A stretch of DNA of 64,000 nucleotides from Chitinimonas_A lacunae (GTDB lineage: Bacteria > Pseudomonadota > Gammaproteobacteria > Burkholderiales > Chitinimonadaceae), in assembly GCF_042650885.1 (NCBI RefSeq), contig NZ_JBHSBU010000001.1, forward strand, positions 1,240,001 through 1,304,000, written 5' to 3'. A model generated the notes under the pieces. It searched no databases. It saw nothing but the letters and a program-made list of their open reading frames with translations, and was not told the DNA's origin. Below, one piece after another: positions 28,486 to 36,679 of the stretch. Each line of letters starts with the position of its first letter. Position 1 is the first letter of the stretch. The translations under genes and the position numbers were made by a program.

Positions 28486-29094
28486 TTATCCTTTCAGATA
28501 TCCGCGCACTGCCCGCTCCACCCTCCCCAGCAGATATTCGCTATCGATCTCGCCGCGCTCCCCGGCGCCATCGACCATTCCCTTGATCATCGCCAACAGA
28601 TCCCAGGCCGCCACCTCGACGGCCTCGACCGGCGGGGCATCGGGCCGTGCCAGGATGGCCAGCAGGCTTTGCTGAAGCTCGCCGCTGACCCGCCTGACCG
28701 TCGCCTTGACCGGCAGACGGCCTTCCTCCAGATCAAGCAGACGGGCCAGCCCCGGCCGGCGCATCTGGTGGGTGACAGCAGCGCGCAGCAAGGTCAGCAG
28801 GGCGCAGTCGAAGTCGGCGGCCGATGCGGTCAGCGACACGTCTTCCAGCAATTGCGCCGTCTCGCGCTCGATCAGCGCAGCCGTGATGGCATCGCGGTTG
28901 GGAAAGTATTGATAGAGCGAACCGACACTGACGCCCGCCAGCGCGGCGACGGCATTGGTGGTGTATCCGGCAAAGCCGTCGCGCTCAAGAATGCGAGCAG
29001 CGGCCTCCAGTACGACACGCACCGTTTCGACCGAGCGCCGTTGCAAGGGCGATTTACGTGGTTTCAGGCGGTTTTCATCATCAGGTAGCGGCAT
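28486..29094 (-). CDS. TetR family transcriptional regulator
   Basis: 202 residues from the ATG at 29094 (MPLPDDENRLKPRKSP). The frame is open further upstream to 29175, but the region before this ATG shows no family similarity. The N-terminal helix-turn-helix is clear (AARILERDGFAGYTTNAVA, LAGVSVGSLYQYFPNRDA). The C-terminal ligand domain is too divergent to name an effector. It is divergently arranged with the darcynin-like gene starting at 29174, about 80 bases away, so it probably represses that gene and itself. No operator was identified. Confidence 0.9.
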   Translation of the reverse strand: MPLPDDENRLKPRKSPLQRRSVETVRVVLEAAARILERDGFAGYTTNAVAALAGVSVGSLYQYFPNRDAITAALIERETAQLLEDVSLTASAADFDCALLTLLRAAVTHQMRRPGLARLLDLEEGRLPVKATVRRVSGELQQSLLAILARPDAPPVEAVEVAAWDLLAMIKGMVDGAGERGEIDSEYLLGRVERAVRGYLKG

Positions 29095-29173
29095 GACGGG
29101 AAAGCGAGTGGTTGAATGTGAGCAAAGGCTCGTATTCTTTCCGTCATCTTCAACGCCGTAAAGGCCACTCAGC

Positions 29174-29560
29174 ATGACTCACGCGCAAACCCAGTCTCTG
29201 CCTGCTTCCCATCCCGATGGCGAAGTGGTGATGACCGTTTTTATGCTGGTCAAGACCCAGCCCGAATGGCTGGCTTTCCCGGTCGAGCGCCGCTTCGCCG
29301 AGCTGCGCGCCCATCTCGAACCGATCTTGCAGCGCCATCGCCATAGCGTGACGCTGCGCTTCTTCGATCTGGAGTTCTACACCGCCCGCGTCACCGATCT
29401 GTGGATGTGGGAAGTCACTGACCAGCATCAATACGAACTGGTAGTCGAAGCCCTGCGCGAGACACCGTTCTGGGATCGTTATTTCACGATCGAGGAAATC
29501 CTGCCGGGCGTGGAAAACGCTTATGCCAAGAACTATTCGCAGCAGGCGCTGAGGCAGTAG
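29174..29560 (+). CDS. Darcynin family protein of unknown function
   Basis: 128 residues. The core (MTVFMLVKTQPEWL, RFFDLEFYTARVTDLWMWE, ETPFWDRYF, AYAKNY) matches my memory of the small darcynin family, which has no established biochemical role. It has no signal peptide or membrane segment, so it is probably cytoplasmic. An in-frame ATG about 19 codons in (at MTVFML) could be the true start, since the first 18 residues look unlike the family. It is divergent from a TetR regulator, so its expression is probably conditional. A strong terminator follows at 29673. Confidence 0.82.
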   Translation: MTHAQTQSLPASHPDGEVVMTVFMLVKTQPEWLAFPVERRFAELRAHLEPILQRHRHSVTLRFFDLEFYTARVTDLWMWEVTDQHQYELVVEALRETPFWDRYFTIEEILPGVENAYAKNYSQQALRQ

Positions 29561-29672
29561 AGGTCGTGGACAGGCAAGAAGACGTGGGTCGGACCGATTC
29601 GGGTTCGAGCCGGATACCGACCGCGTCAGCCGTAAGGCCCGAGGATGTTCTCTGCTCGATCTCCCAGCAGTA

Positions 29673-29709
29673 AAACGGCCGGTCCCGTGTTGAACAGGAC
29701 CGGCCGTTT
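29673..29709. terminator. Bidirectional intrinsic terminator
   Basis: AAACGGCCGGTCC (29673-29685) pairs with GGACCGGCCGTTT (29697-29709) over 13 bases with an 11-base loop. It lies between the darcynin gene and the end of phoX and can serve both strands. Confidence 0.8.
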
Positions 29710-29743
29710 CATTGGCGCTGATCGGGCAGCGTGGATGGGATAA

Positions 29744-31930
29744 CTAGGACACGGCAATCGTGCCGCCATCGTCGCGCACGATGGCAATCGTGGCCGAACG
29801 CGGCCGGCTGTTGCCGCCGTCGGGCCAGTGGCTTTCCCATCGCGAGGGATCGTTGAGGTCGGCCGCCCGGGTACTTTCGCCCGGGTGCTGGATGTTCACG
29901 AACAGCGTCCTGCCATCGGGCGTCTCGGCGCAGCCAGTGATTTCGCAACCCTTGGGGCCGACCAGAAAACGGCGCAGCGTGTCCACGGTCGGGTTCTTGC
30001 CCTTATAGGTCGTGACGCTACGCTTTTCGCTGCCGCTGACCGACTCCACCACCACCGCCCCGCCGTCGCCGACCCGACCGGGCAGTGCGGCCAGCATCAT
30101 GCAGTTGCTGACATCGGTGTAGGCGCCGTCGTCGGTCTGCACCCACAGCACGCCGGTCTTGCGGCTGAACCAGACGCCGTCGGGGCTCGACATATCATTG
30201 TCGGCGGTGAGGCCGGACAGATTGATCCGGCCAGCCTCGGCCCCCGCTTCCGCCGCGAATAGATAGACATCCCAGCGAAAAGCCGTTGCGGCCGGATGAT
30301 CGCCATTCTCGCGGGTGCGGATGATATGGCCGTTGACGTTGCCGTTCTGGGTCGAGCTGCCCTTCTGGTCCTGATAGGCACGCGGGTTGGCCGCATCGAG
30401 CGTGGCCAGCGTGCGGGTGCTGTTATTGGTGAGGGTGTAGTAGACCTCGTTATTGTGCGGATTGATCGCGCACCATTCCGGCCGGTCCATCTTGGTCGCG
30501 CCGGCGGCATCGGCCGCCAGACGGGCGTTGACCACGATATCGGCCAGGCTCTGGAAGCGGTATCGGGTATAGGCCGCGATCGCCGGATTGGTCAGCGTCA
30601 GCGGCAACCATTCCCCCGTGCCGTCGGCATTGAAGCGGGCGGCGTAGAGCGTGCCCTCGTTCAGATACTTGTCGCCGACCGCCATGCCGCCGCGCGCAGC
30701 GTCGCTTGGCTCCCACAGCGCCTTGGAGACGAACTTGTAGATATATTCGTTGCGCGCGTCGTCCCCCATATAGAACACCACCGGCTGACCGGCGACCGGC
30801 CGCGGACAGACCGCCGCCTCATGGGCAAAGCGACCCAGCGCTGTGCGTTTGCGCGGTACGGCGTTCGGGTCGTAGGGGTCGATTTCCACTACATAGCCAA
30901 AGGTATTGGCTTCGTTGCGGTAGTCGTCCGAACCGTCGAACGAGCCGCCTTTGACCGCAATATCGAAGCGGAGATAGGCATCCTCGACCGATGGGGTATG
31001 CCAGCGGCTGCCGTTGCTGCCCTCGGACAGGCCATAGCGCTTCATCGACTCGATCTGGTTGGCATCGCGACGCAGATTGTCGCCGGCGGCGCGGGCGAAA
31101 TAGCCGGCCCAGTTTTCTTCGCAGGTCAACAAGGTGCCCCACGGCGTCTGGCCGGTGGCGCAATTGTTGAGCGTGCCGCGCGCCCGCAGGCCATCGGGCG
31201 AGTAAGTGCTGCGCAGCAAGGCGCTGCCGCGTGCCGGGCCGGCCACCTCGACCGGTGTCTGCGGGGTGATGCGGCGGTTGTAGCGCGATGCGGCATTGAC
31301 CCGGAAACGACCAGCGGTCTTCTGCACTTCGACCACCGAGACGCCATGGGCGGCGATTTCACGGTTCACTTCCTCAAGCGGCCGCACACCGCCGATCAGG
31401 CTCGGGCCGTTGGCATGCAGAAAGACCTCGGTGATGTTCTCGTGATTCATCCCCAGCAGACCGCGCTCGCTGCCCTGATCGTCGCGCGCGGTGCCGGCAG
31501 CGTTGAGGCCGAAATATTCCATCCCGTCGTGATGGTCGCCGGCGCGGCGCTCGAAATCGGTGTCGGTGCCATTGTTGCGATACGGCAGCACGCCCGGAAA
31601 CAGCGGGTCGCCCACGGCATACAGCACACTGGCGCTATAGCCGGCCGGCAGCACCACCATATCGGCGAGGCTCTTGGCGACCGGTTTGAAATTGAAGGCT
31701 GGCGCTGGCGTCGGCGTCGGTGCCGGCGTGGGCGACGGACTGTCCGAGCCACCATCGCTGCAACCACTCAGCGACAGGCCGCCGAACAGCAAGGCCGCGG
31801 CGCTGGCGCCGCCGCCCAGCAGCCGACGCCGGCTCAACCGGGCAGACAGGATGGCGTCGAACTCGGGATTGCAACTGTCGTTGTGGCCGATCGCATCAGG
31901 GTCGGCAACCGTCGGGAATTTCTCGCTCAT
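29744..31930 (-). CDS. phoX: PhoX family alkaline phosphatase, Tat-exported
   Basis: 728 residues from the ATG at 31930. A twin-arginine signal (LSRRRLLGGG) is followed by a hydrophobic stretch ending LSGCSD, so it may be a Tat lipoprotein, and then a Pro/Thr-rich linker (PTPAPTPTPAP). The body matches the PhoX/DUF839 family: GMEYFGLN, LGMNHENITE, GTLLTCEENWAGYF, and PEWCAINPHNNEVYYTLTN. Known PhoX enzymes are extracytoplasmic Ca- and Fe-dependent phosphomonoesterases induced by phosphate starvation. A Pho box with a correctly spaced -10 box lies upstream, supporting PhoB control. A PhoD-type phosphatase at 43.6 kb provides a second scavenging enzyme. Confidence 0.95.
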   Translation of the reverse strand: MSEKFPTVADPDAIGHNDSCNPEFDAILSARLSRRRLLGGGASAAALLFGGLSLSGCSDGGSDSPSPTPAPTPTPAPAFNFKPVAKSLADMVVLPAGYSASVLYAVGDPLFPGVLPYRNNGTDTDFERRAGDHHDGMEYFGLNAAGTARDDQGSERGLLGMNHENITEVFLHANGPSLIGGVRPLEEVNREIAAHGVSVVEVQKTAGRFRVNAASRYNRRITPQTPVEVAGPARGSALLRSTYSPDGLRARGTLNNCATGQTPWGTLLTCEENWAGYFARAAGDNLRRDANQIESMKRYGLSEGSNGSRWHTPSVEDAYLRFDIAVKGGSFDGSDDYRNEANTFGYVVEIDPYDPNAVPRKRTALGRFAHEAAVCPRPVAGQPVVFYMGDDARNEYIYKFVSKALWEPSDAARGGMAVGDKYLNEGTLYAARFNADGTGEWLPLTLTNPAIAAYTRYRFQSLADIVVNARLAADAAGATKMDRPEWCAINPHNNEVYYTLTNNSTRTLATLDAANPRAYQDQKGSSTQNGNVNGHIIRTRENGDHPAATAFRWDVYLFAAEAGAEAGRINLSGLTADNDMSSPDGVWFSRKTGVLWVQTDDGAYTDVSNCMMLAALPGRVGDGGAVVVESVSGSEKRSVTTYKGKNPTVDTLRRFLVGPKGCEITGCAETPDGRTLFVNIQHPGESTRAADLNDPSRWESHWPDGGNSRPRSATIAIVRDDGGTIAVS

Positions 31931-31968
31931 CGTCTTGGCCTTGGGTGGGTTGGGTGGGAAGACGCGAG

Positions 31969-32002
31969 AACATAGCGGAATCCTGTTACAGAAAACTGAC
32001 AA
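31969..32002 (-). promoter_or_regulatory. Pho box and -10 element upstream of phoX
   Basis: Read on the minus strand: TTGTCAG, TTTT, CTGTAAC (32002 to 31985), then ten bases, then TATGTT (31974-31969). The 7-4-7 layout and the distance to the -10 box fit PhoB-activated promoters, in which the Pho box replaces the -35 box. The ATG is about 38 bases further on. Confidence 0.7.
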
Positions 32003-32168
32003 GATCGCCGCACCAGGCAAACGCCTCCGGTCCACGGGGCGAACCGCCTGGTCGATCAGGTCAAAAACAGGACAGCCGATCCGCCGCGTCCACAGCCGAC
32101 TAAGAATAGAAAATATTCAGTAAAGTCACTGCCATATCGGTAGCGCCACACAATAGAAAATATAATTT

Positions 32169-33065
32169 TTATCCAGGGCTCGCTTCACCCAGCTTCTCCA
32201 CCAGGAAATCGATGAACGCCCGCGTCTTGCGCGGCAGGCGGCGGTCGGGGACATAGAGGGCATAGGCAGCGATCCCCGGCGGCGACCAGGCGGGAAGCAG
32301 CGCTTGCAGGCGACCGGCGGCGATTTCTCTTTCCACCAGGAAGTCGGGCAACATCGCCACCCCAAGCCCCGCCAGCGCCGCCTCACGCAGGGTCTCGCCA
32401 TTGTTGGCGCTGAACGGACCGGATACGGTGACCGCCTCGTCCACGCCATCGCGCCGGAAGGTCCATTGCAGACCAAACGGTGCCAGCGCATAAGGCAGAC
32501 AATCGTGTTCGCGCAGATCGGCCGGACGGGCCGGTTCGCCCCGAGCCGCCAGATAGGCAGGACTGGCGCAGAGAATGCGGCGGACTTCACACAATTTGCG
32601 CGCCGCCAGATTGACATCGGTCGGCGCCGTCACGCGCACGGTGACATCGAAACCATGCTCCAGCGGGTCGAGATGGCGGTCGTCGAGGCGAACGCTCAAT
32701 TCGGTGCGTGGATGGCGCAGGCGAAACTGCGGCAGCAAGGGAGCGAGGCGAATGGTGCCGAACGACATCGGCGCATTGATCCGCAACAGACCGGCCGGCT
32801 CGGCTTGCAGACTGGCCACAGTCGCTTCGGCCTCCTCGACCAGCGCCAATACATCGAGCGCCCGCTCCAGATAGGCCGCTCCCGCTTCGGTCGGCGCCAG
32901 ACTGCGCTGATTGCGCTGCAATAGCCGCGCGCCCAGTCGGGCTTCCAGATCGAGTATCTGTTTGCTGACCTGCGAGCGCGACAGACCGAGCTTGCGCCCC
33001 GCTGCCGCCAGACCGCCGCAGCGCACGGCTTCGACCAAGGCCCGCATCTGTTCGATCTTGTCCAT
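32169..33065 (-). CDS. LysR family transcriptional regulator
   Basis: 298 residues. The N-terminal helix-turn-helix is typical (AAAGRKLGLSRSQVSKQILD, LEARLGARLLQRNQRSL) and the periplasmic-binding-like effector domain follows (LRINAPMSFGTIRLAPLLP, LAGLGVAMLPDFLVE). It belongs to the CrgA/DmlR-like branch of LysR proteins. It is divergent from the metallo-beta-lactamase-fold gene at 33251 with about 185 bases between the starts, so that gene is the likely target. The inducer is unknown. Confidence 0.93.
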   Translation of the reverse strand: MDKIEQMRALVEAVRCGGLAAAGRKLGLSRSQVSKQILDLEARLGARLLQRNQRSLAPTEAGAAYLERALDVLALVEEAEATVASLQAEPAGLLRINAPMSFGTIRLAPLLPQFRLRHPRTELSVRLDDRHLDPLEHGFDVTVRVTAPTDVNLAARKLCEVRRILCASPAYLAARGEPARPADLREHDCLPYALAPFGLQWTFRRDGVDEAVTVSGPFSANNGETLREAALAGLGVAMLPDFLVEREIAAGRLQALLPAWSPPGIAAYALYVPDRRLPRKTRAFIDFLVEKLGEASPG

Positions 33066-33250
33066 CGCTGTCTCTCATATGTCTCCAAATAGGAGACATG
33101 ATGTCTATATTTCCCAATCTTGTCGCCATTCACGCACGTGCCTACGATGCCATTCAAGCACTCGCCGTCAGGACTGGGCTGGTCAGGACTGGGTGCATCA
33201 TCGTTATCGCGGCCGGAAACGCTCTGCGCCGCCTCTCAGGAGTCCGCATC

Positions 33251-34264
33251 ATGAAGCAGTTGAAACAGATCGCCCTGTTGGTTCTTGCCCTGGGCAGCGT
33301 TGTGCAGGCCGGCGCGGTCCAGGCCGCCGATGTCCACCGTAGCGCCGAAGACCCCAATCTGGTCTGGACCGCCTCGCAGGTAGTGCTGAAGTCGAAGGAA
33401 ATGGGGCCAGGCGTGTTCATGGTTTATCCCGACGACGCCGAAGGGAAGAACAAGGCCGGTATCCCGGTCGCCACCAGCGGCGGCTTCATCATCGGCGACG
33501 ATGGCGTGCTGGTGATCGATTCGATGCTCAACCGGCGTCTTGCCACCCAGCTGATCGGGCTGATCCGCGCCAAGACCGACAAGCCGATCCGCTATATCGT
33601 CAACACCAGCTATCACGGCGATCATTCCTACGGCAACCAGTTCTTCCCCAGGGAGGTGGCCATCATTCAGCACGAAGCGACCCAGAGCTATATCCAGTCG
33701 CATTTCGCCGATGATGTGAAATTCATGTCCACCTACTTCGGCAAGAACCAGGGTCTCGACGAACTGCGCCCGCGCCGCGCCAATCTGCTGCTGTCGGACG
33801 GCGGCCGTCTCCAGATCGATCTGGGCCGGCAGAAAGTCGAAGTGATGCATCTGGGCTTTGCCCAGACCAAGGGCGATCTGTTTGTCTGGGCGCCGCAGCA
33901 GAAAGTGATGTTTACCGGCAACCCGGTGATCGCCATGCCACCCGCCCTGCCCTGGCTGCTCGACGGCCATATGGTCGAATCGACCGCCACGCTGAAAAAG
34001 CTGCGCACCCTGCTGCCCGAGAACGCCAAGATCGTGCCGGGCCACGGCGTCCCGACCGATGTCTCGACGCTCGACTTCAACCTGCGCTATCTCGATACGC
34101 TGCGCGAGCAGGTCCAGGCCGCCATCGACCGCAATCTGTCGGAAAAGGACACCGCCGCAACGGTCCAGATGGACGAATTCAAGGGCTACAAACTGTTCCC
34201 CTGGGTCCATAGTCAGATGAACGTGGTCAAGGCTTATCAGGAACTCAAAGGTCAGGCCAAGTAA
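33251..34264 (+). CDS. Secreted metallo-beta-lactamase-fold protein with altered metal site
   Basis: 337 residues from ATG 33251, which follows a good CAGGAG site; the frame is open upstream but only this start gives a clean Sec signal peptide (IALLVLALGSVVQAGAVQAA). The fold is that of MBL hydrolases, but the metal ligands are altered. The HxHxDH motif reads SYHGDH (S120, H122, D124, H125), the next His position reads Q205 (GFAQTKGD), and the bridging Asp reads N224 (FTGNPV). H265 in PGHGVP is kept. So it may bind one metal, use another chemistry, or be inactive. The substrate is unknown. A hairpin follows the stop. Confidence 0.9.
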   Translation: MKQLKQIALLVLALGSVVQAGAVQAADVHRSAEDPNLVWTASQVVLKSKEMGPGVFMVYPDDAEGKNKAGIPVATSGGFIIGDDGVLVIDSMLNRRLATQLIGLIRAKTDKPIRYIVNTSYHGDHSYGNQFFPREVAIIQHEATQSYIQSHFADDVKFMSTYFGKNQGLDELRPRRANLLLSDGGRLQIDLGRQKVEVMHLGFAQTKGDLFVWAPQQKVMFTGNPVIAMPPALPWLLDGHMVESTATLKKLRTLLPENAKIVPGHGVPTDVSTLDFNLRYLDTLREQVQAAIDRNLSEKDTAATVQMDEFKGYKLFPWVHSQMNVVKAYQELKGQAK

Positions 34265-34273
34265 TTAACGATC

Positions 34274-34300
34274 AGGCGGCGGATTTTGGGTCCGCCGCCT
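34274..34300 (+). terminator. Hairpin after the MBL-fold gene
   Basis: AGGCGGCGGA and TCCGCCGCCT pair perfectly over 10 bases with a 7-base loop, starting 10 bases after the stop codon. There is no following T run, so termination may be partial. Confidence 0.55.
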
Positions 34301-34372
34301 TAGCGGGTCCCAAAGCCCAGGAGGCGGCAGCGCGGGCGCGTGTATCAGCTATCGCTGGGGGTGGAAGCGGGA

Positions 34373-34666
34373 ATGGTGCAGGGACGGCTACAGCAAGACG
34401 CCTGGCATCTGTTGTTCGCGGCCCTGGGCGCGATGGCGGTCGCCCCGATGAACTGGCGCAATTCGCGCCGTGCGTATTGGATCAATCTCATCCTGGTCAG
34501 CGTGGTCGATATCGGCTTTATCGCCTTGATCGTGCTGCCGGGTTATATGCCGACACGGCTGGCGGGCCTGCCAGGGCCGCTGCTCTGGTTGGCGGCGCGG
34601 GTCTGCTCCAGTTGGGCGCAGTGGACAGTGCCAGCGAGCCGTCGAGGTTTGACTAAGCTGGCTTGA
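34373..34666 (+). CDS. Small membrane protein of unknown function
   Basis: 97 residues from ATG 34373; a GTG at 34340 would add 11. It has two probable membrane segments (LLFAALGAMAVAP and LILVSVVDIGFIALIVL) and a basic loop between them (NWRNSRRAYW). I do not recognise the family. The ribosome site is weak. A strong bidirectional terminator follows at 34723. The regular hydrophobic pattern and conserved-looking loop make it a likely real gene. Confidence 0.6.
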   Translation: MVQGRLQQDAWHLLFAALGAMAVAPMNWRNSRRAYWINLILVSVVDIGFIALIVLPGYMPTRLAGLPGPLLWLAARVCSSWAQWTVPASRRGLTKLA

Positions 34667-34722
34667 TAGGCTAATGGAAAATATTCGGCAAAATCTTTAC
34701 TAGCTATCTAGCGGCATAAATG

Positions 34723-34753
34723 AAAAATGGATTGCAATCTGCAATCCATTTTT
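34723..34753. terminator. Strong bidirectional terminator
   Basis: AAAAATGGATTGCA (34723-34736) and TGCAATCCATTTTT (34740-34753) pair perfectly over 14 bases with a 3-base loop, with T runs on both strands. It separates the small membrane gene from the convergent lipoprotein gene. Confidence 0.9.
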
Positions 34754-34764
34754 TATCTGTGCAC

Positions 34765-35187
34765 TTACCAGGAAGGGTAGTGTGCCCTGCCTATGCGCTG
34801 GATTTCTTCGCGGATCTCCCGGCTTCTTCTTTTCATTTTTCGGGACAGCACCACCGGCTCCCCGGCCTCGTTGGTGTAGACGATTTCGATGAACTTGCCA
34901 CGGATATTCACCGTCATCTGTTCGGAGACCAGCGCATAGTCAGGTGTGTTCACCGTGGATTGTCTCACCCAGCCCTTGGGATTGTTGAATATCGCCTGGC
35001 GCACCAGCAAATAGAGCTTGCTGTCTTTGGCCACCTCGAATTCGCCAGGATACCCGGGGCGAGGCGGCTTATGGACGAAACTGTCGGGGAAGCGCTCAAG
35101 CGGAGCCTGCTCACGCTCGGCACACCCGAACATTATCAGCATCGAGAGCACGAAGACGGCCGCCAAAATATCAAAAACCAGCTTCAT
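34765..35187 (-). CDS. Putative lipoprotein of unknown function
   Basis: 140 residues. The N-terminus is a lipoprotein-type signal (MKLVFDILAAVFVLSMLIMFGCAE) with a probable lipid-modified Cys at about residue 22. The mature part is soluble and basic at its end (LSRKMKRRSREIREEI). I recognise no domain. The gene and its flanks are more AT-rich than the neighbours, which may mean recent gain. It is transcribed alone, ending at the shared terminator at 34723. Confidence 0.72.
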   Translation of the reverse strand: MKLVFDILAAVFVLSMLIMFGCAEREQAPLERFPDSFVHKPPRPGYPGEFEVAKDSKLYLLVRQAIFNNPKGWVRQSTVNTPDYALVSEQMTVNIRGKFIEIVYTNEAGEPVVLSRKMKRRSREIREEIQRIGRAHYPSW

Positions 35188-35519
35188 TTTGAAATACCCA
35201 ATTCTGTGTCATTCATTCGGATAGAAATGACTGGCGGACGCCAATCCATTTTCCGTCACACAAAAAATATTTTTCAAATCGAATGATTACGAATTCTTAA
35301 CCATGAAGAAAAACCCCAAGACACGTCATCCCCTTGTCATGACGATGACGCGTGAAGACGCCCAGTGAGCCACGGCCCACCAGGCGGCACAAGCCGGCCG
35401 AGCGTCAAACGGGGAGAGAGAGGGATGGAACGGGGAAATGCCGTCTCAAGCGGGCGCTTGATGTTGAGGAGGTGGCGGGACAGAAGGCTTGAGGCTGACC
35501 ACCCCGCCAGGCAATTCGT
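35188..35519. other. Gene-free stretch upstream of the lipoprotein gene
   Basis: About 330 bases. The part next to the lipoprotein gene is AT-rich and should hold its promoter on the minus strand. The rest lies downstream of dusC and holds a short stem (TCAAGC-GGGC-GCTTGA at 35450-35465) without a T run. No gene seen. Confidence 0.5.
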
Positions 35520-36485
35520 TCAGGCCGGTTCCAGCTCCGGCTCCAGCGTCGATTCGAGTTCTGGCACTGCCTCCAGACGTTTGACGGTGCGGATCTGCCG
35601 GAACATCGCATCGGCTTCCGGATAGCTGCGCCGCAGATAACCCAGCCATTGCTTGAGCCGCCCAGCGGCATTGTCGGGCGCAATCTTGGCCTGGACCTCG
35701 GCATAGAAGCGCGGCAGCAGGGCTGCCAGCTCGTCCCAGCCGATGGTATCGGGCGGCAGGCCGGCGACGGCTGCACGAATCTGCCGGGCCAGATCAGGCC
35801 GGGCCACCAGACCACGACCCAGCATCACATCGTCGCAACCTGATTCGGCGCGGCAACGCAGATAATCGTCCACGGTCCAGATTTCGCCGTTGGCGATCAC
35901 CGGGACCTTGACCACTTCCTTGATCCGGGCAATCCAGTGCCAGTGTGCGGGCGGCTTGTAGCCGTCGGTCTTGGTGCGGGCATGCACCACCAGACTGGCC
36001 GCCCCACCCGCTTCGAGCGCGCGGGCGCAATCGAGCGTCAGGGCGGTGTCCTCATAGCCAAGCCGCATCTTGGCCGTGACCGGAATCGCTGCCGGGACAG
36101 CGCAGCGCACTTCGTGGACGATCCGATGGAGCAATTCCGGCTCTTGCAGCAGCACGGCGCCGCCGCGATGGCGGTTGACGGTTTTGGCGGGACAGCCGAA
36201 GTTGAGATCGATTACCGGCGCGCCCAGAGAAGCGGCGCGGGCGGCGTTGTCGGCCAAGGAAATGGGGTCGGAGCCCAGCAGTTGCAGCCGCACCGGCACA
36301 CCAGCGGGCGTTTGCCAGCTCTCGTGCGCTTCCGGAGCGATACGGCGGAAACTGCGTGGCGGCAGCAGCGTGGACTTCACCCGCAGAAACTCGGTGACAC
36401 ACCAATCGATGCCGCCGATTGCGGTAATGGCGTCGCGCAGCGGCGCGTCGACCAGACCTTCCATCGGCGCGAGCGCGATAAGCAC
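35520..36485 (-). CDS. dusC: tRNA-dihydrouridine(16) synthase
   Basis: This flavoenzyme reduces uridine to dihydrouridine in tRNA, by family position at U16. About 321 residues begin LIALAPMEGLVDAPLRD. The signature Cys lies in NFGCPAKTVNRHRGG, with KMRLGY, VVHARTKTDGY and ANGEIW marking the FMN barrel. I chose a GTG start at 36485 because GGAG lies seven bases before it and the product then matches the family's N-terminus; a TTG at 36497 is an alternative. The C-terminus carries an unusual Glu/Pro-rich tail (PELESTLEPELEPA). It is divergent from the fumarase gene. Confidence 0.93.
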   Translation of the reverse strand: MLIALAPMEGLVDAPLRDAITAIGGIDWCVTEFLRVKSTLLPPRSFRRIAPEAHESWQTPAGVPVRLQLLGSDPISLADNAARAASLGAPVIDLNFGCPAKTVNRHRGGAVLLQEPELLHRIVHEVRCAVPAAIPVTAKMRLGYEDTALTLDCARALEAGGAASLVVHARTKTDGYKPPAHWHWIARIKEVVKVPVIANGEIWTVDDYLRCRAESGCDDVMLGRGLVARPDLARQIRAAVAGLPPDTIGWDELAALLPRFYAEVQAKIAPDNAAGRLKQWLGYLRRSYPEADAMFRQIRTVKRLEAVPELESTLEPELEPA

Positions 36486-36637
36486 AGCCAACTCCAATCG
36501 TTTGAAAAGCCGGCGATTCTAGCGTTTCGTCGGCAGCGACGATAGCGGATCGGCCCGGCTTATCGCCTGATCGGACAGACGGTGCCTGCACACGGCGACC
36601 ACCGCACAATACGGCACCTTCGTGAACATTCGGATTT

Positions 36638-36659
36638 GGTAAAATCGCGCGGTTTTACC
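36638..36659. promoter_or_regulatory. Inverted repeat with -10 box upstream of fumarase gene
   Basis: GGTAAAA (36638-36644) and TTTTACC (36653-36659) are perfect inverted copies around an 8-base GC-rich centre. TAAAAT at 36640 is a likely -10 box. It ends 20 bases before the ATG. Confidence 0.45.
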
Positions 36660-36679
36660 CCGATCCCGAGACCCCGATC

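Noticed and set aside
30296..31975. Plus-strand open frame of 559 codons opposite phoX
   Set aside because: Mirror frame. PhoX has a Tat signal and family motifs, while this frame has no ribosome site or domain.
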